A DNA stretch of 64,000 bases, taken from Solibacillus merdavium. Its GTDB lineage: Bacteria; Bacillota; Bacilli; Bacillales_A; Planococcaceae. The stretch lies in contig NZ_JACSPW010000007.1 in assembly GCF_014836935.1 (NCBI RefSeq), positions 1 through 64,000 on the forward strand, given 5' to 3'. Every line of letters starts with the position of its first letter. Position 1 is the stretch's first letter. Position numbers and translations under genes: made by a program. Of this stretch, positions 49,318-57,510 are shown one piece after another. Under the pieces are notes generated by a model, which saw only the letters and a program-made list of their open reading frames with translations, ran no database searches and was not told the origin of the DNA.

Positions 49318-49770
49318 TTATTTCTTAGTTGTTGTCGTTTCCCACATATCCTTCAGCCAAGCGTCAAATTGTGCGCCTTTTTCGCCTTCATATGTGTTGT
49401 AAATATCGCTGCGCATTTTTTCTAATTTCACCTTGAAGTCCTCGTATGTGTGGTCAGCAGGTAAGCTTTTCTTAATACGTTTGAAAATTTTGCGAAGGTC
49501 TTTAAATAAATCGCCTTTAGGTGTTTCAGCTGCTTCAACCTCTTGACCCATTTTCTTTAAATGGCGTGCTGCTGCTTCACGAACCTTTGTTACTAAATCC
49601 GCTTTTGCTACATATTGTAAAATTTTAATCGTTTCATCCGATTTATATTTCGCTAATTCCTGAACCGCATTTAAACGTTCTTCCCAGTCTGCTGTTCTAT
49701 TGACAGCCTTCTTTAACTCACTGAAATTTTCAGGTAATTGTTGTGTTGATTCTTGTTTTTGTTGATTCAT
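49318..49770 (-). CDS. HEAT-repeat protein
   Basis: 150 residues, entirely helical. Residues 25-75 form a HEAT-type repeat: ADWEERLNAVQELAKYKSDE followed by TIKILQYVAKAD and VREAAARHLKKMG. The rest is charged helices. Possible protein-binding scaffold. AAAGGAGATAACATA precedes the ATG. The TTCTAATA array 2 begins about 130 bases upstream of its start. Confidence 0.75.
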   Translation of the reverse strand: MNQQKQESTQQLPENFSELKKAVNRTADWEERLNAVQELAKYKSDETIKILQYVAKADLVTKVREAAARHLKKMGQEVEAAETPKGDLFKDLRKIFKRIKKSLPADHTYEDFKVKLEKMRSDIYNTYEGEKGAQFDAWLKDMWETTTTKK

Positions 49771-49899
49771 TATGTTATCTCCTTTGTCAATGCCTTACTA
49801 GCAATGATCTACTTTACCCATTATAGCATGAAAGTGAAGCATTTACCTGCTGCAATGGATTGCTTGACCTAAAGCTGGGCGATATACCGTAATTTAATT

Positions 49900-50076
49900 T
49901 TCTAATAAAGACCTTAATTGTTCTAATATGTTGTGCAATTCTTCTAATAAAAATCGTATTTTCTAATATAAGTTTAAATTGTTCAAATAAGTGTCCGAGA
50001 TATGCTAATAAAGACCGCTAATGTTCAAATATTCTCCCCAACTCTTCTAATATCCGCACAAACTTTTCTAATAAAA
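49900..50076. repeat. phased array 2: nine ~21-bp units starting TTCTAATA
   Basis: Unit starts at 49900, 49921, 49942, 49961, 49982, 50003, 50024, 50045 and 50066 (spacing 21 except once 19). Units begin TTCTAATA, TTCAAATA or TGCTAATA. Many units alternate AATAAAG and AATATG endings. Together with array 1 it flanks the PH and HEAT genes at both sides. Confidence 0.8.
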
Positions 50077-50152
50077 TCCCAACCCTCATGCACGAAATTC
50101 CAACCCATTTCAGTTACACTCTTAATAAGCAATTTATAAGGGAGGAAATGAA

Positions 50153-50890
50153 ATGTTTCAAAATAAAACAGTCGTCATCACAGGTGCAGCGCAAGGTATT
50201 GGCCGCGCGAATGCGATTCATTTTGCCAAAGCCGGTGCAAATGTTGTCATCGCGGATATGGAGCATGACTTAGGTGTCCAACTGGCAGGGCAACTCCAAA
50301 CAGAAGGCCATTCTGCCATCTTTATAGAAACGGATGTACGCAGTGAAGAGAATGTTCGTCAAACGATGGAAATGGCAGCAAACCGTTTTGGCGGGCTTCA
50401 TATTTTAATCAACAATGCCGGAAAAGGGAAATGGGTTTCACCGCTGGAATTATCAATCGATGATTGGGATGACATTATTAATACCAACTTGCGCAGCGTC
50501 TTTTTATGCTCGCGTGAAGCGGCAAAATTAATGAAAAGCGGTGGTGCCATTATTAATCTGGCATCTACACGTGCTGAGATGTCTGAACCGCATTCTGAAA
50601 GTTATGCAGCTTCTAAAGGTGGGATTGTGGCACTGACACATGCATTGGCAAGCTCGTTCAGTGAATTAAATATAACAGTAAACAGCATTTCACCGGGATG
50701 GATTGAAACAGGAGACTACGATGCCCTCAAATCGTCCGACCATTCACAGCATCTTTCAAACCGTGTCGGCAAACCGGATGACATTGCGCGTGCGTGCCTA
50801 TATTTAGCAAACCCGGACAATAATTTTATAACAGGAACGAACTTAACAATTGACGGCGGGATGACGAAGAAGATGATTTACGAAGAATAA
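50153..50890 (+). CDS. short-chain dehydrogenase/reductase
   Basis: 245 residues of a classical SDR. NAD(P) site TGAAQGIGRANAIHF with ADMEHD after beta2 (Asp suggests NAD), NNAGKG, and the catalytic Ser-Tyr-Lys in NLASTRAEM and ESYAASKGG. C-terminal ITGTNLTIDGG. It oxidises or reduces an unknown alcohol/ketone. GGGAGGAAATGAA precedes the ATG. It is followed by a terminator at 50901, so it is monocistronic and not part of the dhb locus. Confidence 0.85.
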   Translation: MFQNKTVVITGAAQGIGRANAIHFAKAGANVVIADMEHDLGVQLAGQLQTEGHSAIFIETDVRSEENVRQTMEMAANRFGGLHILINNAGKGKWVSPLELSIDDWDDIINTNLRSVFLCSREAAKLMKSGGAIINLASTRAEMSEPHSESYAASKGGIVALTHALASSFSELNITVNSISPGWIETGDYDALKSSDHSQHLSNRVGKPDDIARACLYLANPDNNFITGTNLTIDGGMTKKMIYEE

Positions 50891-50900
50891 TAAATAAGTC

Positions 50901-50937
50901 CAATGCGCTTTCCTTCAAAAGGAATAGCGCATTTTTA
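50901..50937 (+). terminator. terminator with GCGCTTTCCTT arm
   Basis: CAATGCGCTTTCCTTC pairs with AGGAATAGCGCA, followed by TTTTTAG. The arm shares the GCGCTTTCCTT core of the dispersed repeat. Confidence 0.75.
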
Positions 50938-51047
50938 GTGTAAGCGGTTCCTATTGGTTCTATTATCGTATTTTAACAGAACTCTCTATATTTTCTAATT
51001 TAGGGGTGGTACATTAACAATTAATAAATTGAGGGAGGGCTGCTGAA

Positions 51048-52229
51048 ATGAAAATTGTTATCGTCCCATCAGGATTTAAAGAATGTATGGACGCAGAGGA
51101 AGTAGCTTTAGCAATGGAACGTGGGGTAAGGCGTTTTAATGCGACCGCAGATTTGGAAGTGATACCTATGATTGATGGCGGAGAAGGTTTTGTAAAAACA
51201 ATTGTTCGTTTAAAGCATGGGGAACTAATTTATAAAAAAGTAACCGGACCTCTCGGTAAGAAAATAAAAAGCTACTTCGGCATTTATGAAGAGAATGGGA
51301 AACGGACTGCGGTAATTGAAATGGCGGCGGTAGCTGGTTTAAAGCTGGTGCCGCGCAATCAAAGAAACCCATTAAAAACGACTACATATGGTGTTGGGGA
51401 ACTAATCGTTGCAGCACTGGATATCGGAATTGACAATATGCTCATTGGCTGTGGGGATTCAGGTACATCGGATGGTGGTGCAGGAATGGCACAAGCATTA
51501 GGTATTCAATTTTTAGATGAAAACGATCAAATCATCAAGGTGAATGGCGCGGAAGATCTATTGGCTGTGGATTCCATTGTGACAAAAAATTTAGATCGAC
51601 GGTTAAAGGACGTTTCGATTAATGTTGCCTGTAACTGGAAAAATATTTTATGCGGGGAAAAGGGAGTTGCCTATATATTTGGACCACAAAAAGGAGCCAC
51701 GCCAAAACAGGTAAAACGATTATCATCCGCTTTGGACCATTATGCATCCTTAATCGAAAAAGCAACAGGGCTGGATGTCCGTTCATTGCCTGGCAGCGGG
51801 GCATCCGGTGGGTTAGGCGCGGGACTAATTGGATTTACGGGTGCTAAACTACATCCGAGATTCAAGATCATTATGGAGTATATTAAGATTGAAGAGAAAA
51901 TTTTGACAGCGGATATTGTATTAACTGCGGAAGGCTCTCTGGATTTCCAGACACCGAACGGAAAAATTCCAGCGGAGGTTGCGCGAATAGCGAAAAAAAA
52001 TAATATCCCGGTCATTGCCATTACGGGAACAATTGGAAAAGGTGCAAATCTCAACTATCAGGCGGGAATTGATGCATTTAGTAGTATCATCCAAAAACCA
52101 ACATCTTTGGAAAATGCGATAAAAAAGGCTCCAAAATGGATTGAGGAAAGCATAGAATCCATATTACGAAAAGTTTCCATTGGTATGGAAATTGCCAATA
52201 AAGAACATAGGAAAGAAAGAGTCCACTAA
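51048..52229 (+). CDS. garK: glycerate kinase (GarK type)
   Basis: 393 residues of the GckA/GarK-type glycerate kinase family (Glycerate_kinase family 1). Landmarks are MKIVIVPSGFKECMDAEEVA, IPMIDGGEGFVKTIV, GCGDSGTSDGGAGMAQALG, GSGASGGLGAGLIGFTGAKL and TAEGSLDFQTPNGKIPAEVA. It phosphorylates glycerate to 2- or 3-phosphoglycerate in the cytosol. GGGAGGGCTGCTGAA precedes ATG. One base separates its stop from the ATG of the DASS transporter, so the two form a coupled import-and-phosphorylation pair. Confidence 0.88.
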   Translation: MKIVIVPSGFKECMDAEEVALAMERGVRRFNATADLEVIPMIDGGEGFVKTIVRLKHGELIYKKVTGPLGKKIKSYFGIYEENGKRTAVIEMAAVAGLKLVPRNQRNPLKTTTYGVGELIVAALDIGIDNMLIGCGDSGTSDGGAGMAQALGIQFLDENDQIIKVNGAEDLLAVDSIVTKNLDRRLKDVSINVACNWKNILCGEKGVAYIFGPQKGATPKQVKRLSSALDHYASLIEKATGLDVRSLPGSGASGGLGAGLIGFTGAKLHPRFKIIMEYIKIEEKILTADIVLTAEGSLDFQTPNGKIPAEVARIAKKNNIPVIAITGTIGKGANLNYQAGIDAFSSIIQKPTSLENAIKKAPKWIEESIESILRKVSIGMEIANKEHRKERVH

Positions 52230-52230
52230 A

Positions 52231-53673
52231 ATGAAAAATCAAATCGAGAGTAAGAGGGAAAATATCCCAAAAACAAAGATTCCATCAATACCGAAGAAGA
52301 CATTGATTATTATTGCTATACACATCCTCATAATGATTGCAGTTATTTCCATTAATGATTTGAACTACAGTGCAAAGGTAGCTCTATTTGCATTCTTATC
52401 TGCAATGATCTTATGGGTTACAACCAAATTTTCAGCCGGCTGGGTGGCAATCTCACTCATAGCGTTTATTATTTTAATGAATGCAGCAGAGCCGGATTTG
52501 TTATATAACTCCTTATCCGAGAAAGTCGTATGGCTGATGATTGGGGCTTTTATTATAGGAGAAGCCGTAAAAAAATCTGGATTAGCCGAGCGATTATCGC
52601 TTTTCATCCTAAGCAAGTCGAATCAAAAAGACAATGTCGTTCTTGGGCTCAGTTCTGTATTATTCACTTCTGCTTTTTTTATTCCCTCTACATCAGGAAG
52701 AGCGGCTTTATCTATGCCGATTATTAAACAAGTTAGTCAGAAATTTTCGTCAAATGAGCAAAGGGTGCTGGCGATTATCGCACCTGTCATTATTTTAATG
52801 AGTACATCCGCTACATTAGTCGGGGCAGGTTCGCATTTAATCGGAATCGGCTTTCTGGAAAGCACGGTTGGTGAATCCATTTCCTATATCCAATGGTTAA
52901 TATGGGGTGTGCCGTTTGCATTGGTTGTGACGATTATATCCTTACTCGTTATTAAATGGCTGCTGTGGCCACGTGATGGCGAAAAGACAATAGAAAATGT
53001 CCAACATGAAGAAAAAATCATAACAAGAAAATTTCAAAATGATGAAAAAAAGACGATGATTCTTATTTTCTTTTTAATCATCGGGTGGATGACAGAAAGT
53101 CTTCATGGATTGGATATTGAATTGATTACAGTAATCGGTGCCATTATTTTCATGATGCCGAACTTCGGAATCATTAGCTGGAAACAAGGAATGAATGCCG
53201 TTTCATGGAATTTGGTTGTCTTTGTTGCAGCAGCAACCGCGCTCGGCAAAGTATTGGTAGATACGGGGATCGTTCAATGGATCGAAAACGAAATGATCAG
53301 TGTGCTGCATATGTTTGTCGGGGCACCTGATTGGCTGATTGTGCTAATGATTCTAGTTATAACCGTAACTAGTCATTTGTATATTACCTCACATACGACC
53401 CGTGCCATTGTCTTTATTCCGGGCCTAATCATATTCAGCGAATTAATCGGCGTGAACCCTTCAACCGTCGTTTTCCTAAGTTTAATCGGGATGAATTATT
53501 GTGTCACAGTGCCAGTCAGCTCGAAAGCACTGCTGCTGTTTTATGAAGAAGGGGAAATTTCCTATGATGCGCGGAACCTAGTAAAGCTAAGCGCATTATT
53601 AATGCCCCTTTATATACTCGTCATCATGCTGTTCTACTTTTCATATTGGCAATGGACAGGTATGCAATTATAA
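52231..53673 (+). CDS. DASS (SLC13) family anion transporter
   Basis: 480 residues with about twelve spans. Family landmarks are PSTSGRAALSMPI, the second-half TSHTTRAIVFIPGLIIF, and MSTSATLVGAGSHLIGIG (an SNT-like motif loop). Family members import sulfate or di/tricarboxylates with Na+. Coupling to glycerate kinase (one base between stop and start) suggests glycerate or a related hydroxyacid as substrate, which is inference. ATG 52231 starts MKNQIESKRENIPKTK, with GAAAGAAAGAG as a weak binding site; a longer frame from 52180 lies in the kinase. Confidence 0.82.
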   Translation: MKNQIESKRENIPKTKIPSIPKKTLIIIAIHILIMIAVISINDLNYSAKVALFAFLSAMILWVTTKFSAGWVAISLIAFIILMNAAEPDLLYNSLSEKVVWLMIGAFIIGEAVKKSGLAERLSLFILSKSNQKDNVVLGLSSVLFTSAFFIPSTSGRAALSMPIIKQVSQKFSSNEQRVLAIIAPVIILMSTSATLVGAGSHLIGIGFLESTVGESISYIQWLIWGVPFALVVTIISLLVIKWLLWPRDGEKTIENVQHEEKIITRKFQNDEKKTMILIFFLIIGWMTESLHGLDIELITVIGAIIFMMPNFGIISWKQGMNAVSWNLVVFVAAATALGKVLVDTGIVQWIENEMISVLHMFVGAPDWLIVLMILVITVTSHLYITSHTTRAIVFIPGLIIFSELIGVNPSTVVFLSLIGMNYCVTVPVSSKALLLFYEEGEISYDARNLVKLSALLMPLYILVIMLFYFSYWQWTGMQL

Positions 53674-53684
53674 AAACAATGGAG

Positions 53685-53717
53685 AATGCCATGCCTTTTT
53701 AAGTGATGGCATTTTTT
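53685..53717 (+). terminator. terminator of the garK-transporter pair
   Basis: AATGCCAT at 53685-53692 pairs with ATGGCATT at 53706-53713, followed by TTTTC. A second, GC-richer hairpin follows at 53720. Confidence 0.75.
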
Positions 53718-53719
53718 CA

Positions 53720-53757
53720 GGCGCTTTCCTTCAAAAAAAGGAACAGCGCCTTTATAG
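53720..53757 (+). terminator. GGCGCTTTCCTT hairpin
   Basis: GGCGCTTTCCTT pairs with AAGGAACAGCGCC across a short A-loop, then TTTATAG. Like the hairpin at 50901 it uses the GCGCTTTCCTT core. Confidence 0.65.
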
Positions 53758-53824
53758 TTAGAAAAATTTTTTTTTACATAATGAACTAAGCATCACACAT
53801 CCTAAAAAGAGGAGGTGTGAAAAA

Positions 53825-54067
53825 ATGAAGGAATCAAACGTTAATAATGAAAAACAAAAGACCATAAAGCAAATTGGAGAGGTACTTGGCTTTTCACAAC
53901 ACGATAGTGAAGCATTGCTTGTACAAGCAACTGAAGTTCAAACGACAGATATTATTCCAATAGACACTGTAAAGGCTCATGACGAAGTAGATAGTACACC
54001 GACAACATTAAATAACCAGCATGCAGAAAACACTTCAGCAATTTTAAGTCGAAATGCACCTAGATAA
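53825..54067 (+). CDS. small protein of unknown function
   Basis: 80 residues, hydrophilic, low complexity, rich in Thr, Gln, Glu and Asn, with KQIGEVLGFSQHDSEALLVQ as the only ordered-looking segment. Probably cytoplasmic and partly disordered. AGAGGAGGTGTGAAAAA, an extended and strong ribosome binding site, precedes the ATG and suggests abundant expression. No family is recognised. Confidence 0.6.
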   Translation: MKESNVNNEKQKTIKQIGEVLGFSQHDSEALLVQATEVQTTDIIPIDTVKAHDEVDSTPTTLNNQHAENTSAILSRNAPR

Positions 54068-54133
54068 AGGGAAGCGCTTTATAAAGATATTATGTCATTC
54101 CCCAAAATCGATATAACACAAAATATAAAAAGC

Positions 54134-54166
54134 GACCGTCACAAAGATTTATTCATTGTGACGGTC
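54134..54166. terminator. bidirectional terminator
   Basis: GACCGTCACAA at 54134-54144 pairs with TTGTGACGGTC at 54156-54166 over 11 bases, with A's on the left and ATTTAA on the right. It lies between the small gene and the convergent membrane gene. Confidence 0.8.
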
Positions 54167-54172
54167 ATTTAA

Positions 54173-54964
54173 CTATAAGGAATACAGAGCATAGATTACT
54201 GTGAAAATGAGCGTAATTAAAATAAGTCCACAAAAAACTTCTGCAAAATGGACGAACATTATTTTTTCAGTACTGAGCTCACTTTTACGGAAACCAAAAA
54301 GATCTCCATTATGAATAATATAAATAAAAGTGCTGATTACCATCAAACTGGACATTAAAAACGAAAGCATCGGAAGAGAAGCGGCGTAGCGCGCGTTGCC
54401 ACTTGTTTCCATATAAAATGGAATTTCCCATTGCTTGCTCAAAACAAAGCTCACTATAACAAGAATATAAATAATAAGTGAAATGTTAAACGGATGTTTA
54501 CGATAATCAATCAAATTCATCAGTTTCTTTGTTTTTCCTTTAAATTCAAAATCAACCGCTTCCAGTCTATCTTCTTTCAATAAATAAACGAAACCTGCCA
54601 AAACAATGCCTAAAAATAAATACACTTTAAGTAGGACGAAAAGTAAATCCCAGCTATAAAATGCTGAAATTACTAATGGGATAAGTATTATTCCTGTAAA
54701 CCATTTATTCGATGGGCCATTAGCTTGAAGCCACTTATTTAAAGAATCCCGGTAATCCTTTTGAAGAGCATGTTCATCCTCACGGTAAGTAGATAATTTA
54801 CTCACTATAAAACCACAAACTACAACAATTAATCCAATCCCGAATGTAATAGTAGAACTTTTCGGATAGATGGATACCTTGTCATAATTGAGAATGATCC
54901 AATTGCCACTGAAAGCGACAACAAATATTCCAAAAAACATAATATACGAAGATAAATTTCTCAT
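54173..54964 (-). CDS. multi-spanning membrane protein of unknown function
   Basis: 263 residues with about seven hydrophobic segments (near 6-25, 37-55, 93-110, 115-130, 160-175, 195-215, 240-260). Loops are basic at the predicted cytoplasmic side (LSTYREDEHALQKDYRDSL, FEFKGKTKKLMNLIDYRK). No family is recognised. GGAGGTGACTGA precedes the ATG. It reads away from the dhb locus. Confidence 0.7.
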   Translation of the reverse strand: MRNLSSYIMFFGIFVVAFSGNWIILNYDKVSIYPKSSTITFGIGLIVVVCGFIVSKLSTYREDEHALQKDYRDSLNKWLQANGPSNKWFTGIILIPLVISAFYSWDLLFVLLKVYLFLGIVLAGFVYLLKEDRLEAVDFEFKGKTKKLMNLIDYRKHPFNISLIIYILVIVSFVLSKQWEIPFYMETSGNARYAASLPMLSFLMSSLMVISTFIYIIHNGDLFGFRKSELSTEKIMFVHFAEVFCGLILITLIFTVIYALYSL

Positions 54965-55296
54965 TCAGTCACCTCCATGATGATTTAATTAGAACCCTCC
55001 TCGTAATCTACGATAGTTTTCCATGAATTGTTTCAAATATTTTGCCAAAAGTATGAAAACAGTCGGAAACGTATATTAGAAAAGGGTTTCGAGATTTGGA
55101 TATTAGCTAGTTTGACCTCTCAAATATGAAATTGTAAACACTGCCTTAAACAGTTAGCACGGTTCACGCCAATTCCTTTTTATGGTTATTTGAAAAACCA
55201 ATGTCCTTATAAATTAAAGAAAAATAGTGATTTTTTCTACTAAAATGTATTTTTAAATCTATTTTTAGGTCTTTATTAGTGAAAATGATAAGGACC
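54965..55296. other. intergenic region upstream of the dhb promoter
   Basis: AT-rich, with no ORF or clear repeat. It separates the membrane gene from the Fur-controlled promoter at 55297. Confidence 0.4.
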
Positions 55297-55325
55297 TTGA
55301 CGGTGTTGGAAGTTATCGCTATCAT
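55297..55325 (+). promoter_or_regulatory. SigA promoter of dhbACB
   Basis: TTGACG at 55297-55302 and TATCAT at 55320-55325 with a 17-base spacer. The expected start near 55332 puts the Fur box directly downstream of the start site, a position where bound Fur would block initiation. Confidence 0.6.
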
Positions 55326-55342
55326 TGCTAATAGAATCAACT

Positions 55343-55361
55343 GATAATGATTATCATTATT
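55343..55361 (+). promoter_or_regulatory. Fur box of the dhb operon
   Basis: GATAATGATTATCATTATT matches the classical GATAATGATAATCATTATC in 17 of 19 positions (one of the two differences is the A/T at the symmetric centre) and contains TGATAATGATTATCA, the 7-1-7 Fur motif, intact. It lies 82 bases upstream of the dhbA start. It implies repression by Fe(II)-Fur. Confidence 0.85.
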
Positions 55362-55433
55362 GATTGATGAGATTCTTATAGGAAATTAAGCTATCTTTAC
55401 ATATCGCTATAAATTGAGAAAGGAAGTGTTGAT

Positions 55434-56222
55434 GTGAACTTTCAGGAATTGAAAGGGAAAGTTGCACTTGTAACAGGGGGAGCCCAAGGAATTGGTAGAA
55501 TCCTTGTCGAGAGTTTGGCTATACAAGGTGTAAAAGTTGCGGTTGTAGATTATAACGAGGAACAATTAAATCTCCAGGTTAAACGCTTTAAGGAGCAAGG
55601 ATTCGAGGTATTCGCTTTTCCAGCAGATGTAGGGGATAGTATGGCAATCGATGCAATTGTAGACACAGTCGAAAGTGAAATAGGACCAATTGAAATGCTT
55701 GTAAATGTTGCTGGAATACTGTCTAGCGGTCCTATTCAGACATTTAGTAACCAAGATTGGGCGAGAACATTTTCGATTAATACGACAGGGGTTTTTAACG
55801 TTTCAAGAGCGATAAGTCGTTATATGATTCCAAGGGAAAAAGGATCTATCGTAACAGTCGGCTCTAATGCGGCTAGTGTGCCCAGAATTTCAATGGCAGC
55901 CTATGCAGCATCAAAGGCAGCAACCGTTATGTTTACAAAGTGTCTAGGTTTAGAGCTCGCAGAACATGGCATTCGCTGTAACATTGTCTCACCTGGCTCA
56001 ACTGATACGGACATGCAGCGTTCTCTTTGGACAGATGATAATGGGGCTGAAATGATGATTAAAGGTATACCTGAAAGTTTTAAAGTAGGAATTCCGCTGA
56101 AAAAGATTGCTCAGCCCCAAAACATTGTCGATGCTATTTTATTTTTCCTATCCGATCAATCTAGCCATATTACAATGAGCAACCTTGTCGTGGATGGTGG
56201 AGCAACGTTAGGAGCGAGTTAA
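55434..56222 (+). CDS. dhbA: 2,3-dihydro-2,3-dihydroxybenzoate dehydrogenase
   Basis: 262 residues of the SDR superfamily: TGGAQGIGRILVESL (NAD site), VVDYNEEQ after beta2, NVAGILSSGPI, and active-site Ser and Tyr-Lys in TVGSNAASVPR and YAASKAATVMF. In context with an isochorismate synthase and isochorismatase it is DhbA/EntA, which oxidises 2,3-dihydro-2,3-dihydroxybenzoate to the catechol acid. GTG start after AGGAAGTGTTGAT. First gene of a Fur-controlled operon. Confidence 0.88.
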   Translation: MNFQELKGKVALVTGGAQGIGRILVESLAIQGVKVAVVDYNEEQLNLQVKRFKEQGFEVFAFPADVGDSMAIDAIVDTVESEIGPIEMLVNVAGILSSGPIQTFSNQDWARTFSINTTGVFNVSRAISRYMIPREKGSIVTVGSNAASVPRISMAAYAASKAATVMFTKCLGLELAEHGIRCNIVSPGSTDTDMQRSLWTDDNGAEMMIKGIPESFKVGIPLKKIAQPQNIVDAILFFLSDQSSHITMSNLVVDGGATLGAS

Positions 56223-56267
56223 ATCTGCCTGTTGAATTCTGAATAATTAAATAAAAGGAGAGGTAGT

Positions 56268-57470
56268 ATGGTAAGCAAACAAAACGCAGTAATTGAACAA
56301 GAACTTTTAGATGATTATCGAGTTGGTGACTTCTTCATCGAGACTCCATACCGAACGATTTTAGGAAAAGGTGTATTCATGCAAGTGCCGTCTGAAGAAG
56401 ACCATGAAAAACAAATGGTTGAGTTGCCTAAAAAGGTTGCCTTGACACTTAAAAAAGCAAAAGAGCAGGGACACCCATATCCAATCGTGACTGGGGCTGT
56501 ACCCTTTGATTCCTCTAAAAAGGCCTGTTTGCATGTTCCTAATTCCGTTCATTTTTCTCCTTCATTTCAAAAAGAGGGAAGAGGACAGGTCAGTTCCGCT
56601 CCAGTAGCTGTCAATGAGCTAATATCTGTTCCATCTCCTGAGTATTACATGAAAGGAGTAGAGCAAGGTATTGAAAAAATTCGTTCCGGTGAGCTGGACA
56701 AAATCGTAATCTCACGTTCATTGGAACTGAGCTTAACGGAGTCTGTTGATATTCCACAGCTTTTACATAATCTTGCCTATCAAAATAAACATGGCTATAC
56801 GTTTGCAACGGATATTGCTTCCGAGGAGCAAAGGACCACACTAATCGGCGCTAGTCCAGAGCTGCTCGTTTCAAGACAAGGTATGCATGCGATTGCGAAT
56901 CCGTTGGCAGGTTCAAGACCACGAAGTAAAGATCCTGTAGAAGATCAAAGACGCGCAAAAGAGCTGCTATCTTCTCCAAAGGACCTGTATGAGCATGCGG
57001 TAGTAGTGGAGAATGTAGCGAATGCTTTGTCTCCATTCCTTAAAAATATGGAGGTTCCAGAAAAACCTTCGTTGGTCACTACTGAAACGATGTGGCATCT
57101 CTCGACTGTCGTTAAAGGAGAGTTGCTGGATACGGAAATATCATCGTTTGATTTGGCGGCTGCACTACAACCTACTCCAGCTGTTTGTGGTTCTCCTACT
57201 GAAAAGGCAAGACAGGCAATCTCTGAAATTGAACCGTTTGACCGTGGATTCTTTACGGGCATGGTTGGCTGGTGTGATGCCGAAGGAAACGGAGAATGGG
57301 TCGTAACAATACGATGTGCAGAGGCAAATGGGCATTCATTACGATTATTTGCAGGTGCAGGCATTGTCGGCGAGTCGAAGCCTGAAGAAGAACTAGCCGA
57401 AACTGGTGCTAAATTCCAAACGATGCTTCGCGCAATGGGGATTAATACAGAGCAGTTTAAAGATATTTAA
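56268..57470 (+). CDS. dhbC: isochorismate synthase
   Basis: 400 residues of the chorismate-utilising fold. Conserved landmarks are KIVISRSLELSL, LIGASPELLVSRQG, NPLAGSRPRSKDPVEDQRRA, KDLYEHAVVVENVANALSPF, MWHLSTVVKG, PTPAVCGSPTEKARQ and GFFTGMVGWCDAEGNGEWVV. It converts chorismate to isochorismate with Mg2+, the committed step to 2,3-dihydroxybenzoate. AAAGGAGAGGTAGT precedes the ATG, 45 bases after dhbA. The usual next gene, dhbE, is absent here. Confidence 0.9.
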   Translation: MVSKQNAVIEQELLDDYRVGDFFIETPYRTILGKGVFMQVPSEEDHEKQMVELPKKVALTLKKAKEQGHPYPIVTGAVPFDSSKKACLHVPNSVHFSPSFQKEGRGQVSSAPVAVNELISVPSPEYYMKGVEQGIEKIRSGELDKIVISRSLELSLTESVDIPQLLHNLAYQNKHGYTFATDIASEEQRTTLIGASPELLVSRQGMHAIANPLAGSRPRSKDPVEDQRRAKELLSSPKDLYEHAVVVENVANALSPFLKNMEVPEKPSLVTTETMWHLSTVVKGELLDTEISSFDLAAALQPTPAVCGSPTEKARQAISEIEPFDRGFFTGMVGWCDAEGNGEWVVTIRCAEANGHSLRLFAGAGIVGESKPEEELAETGAKFQTMLRAMGINTEQFKDI

Positions 57471-57510
57471 TTGAACGAATCAACTAAAAACATATAAAAG
57501 GAGTGATTCG

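Noticed and set aside
48558-50076. TTCTAATA arrays considered as CRISPR
   Set aside because: The constant part is only 8-10 bases and varies, the period is ~21 bases, and no cas gene lies nearby.
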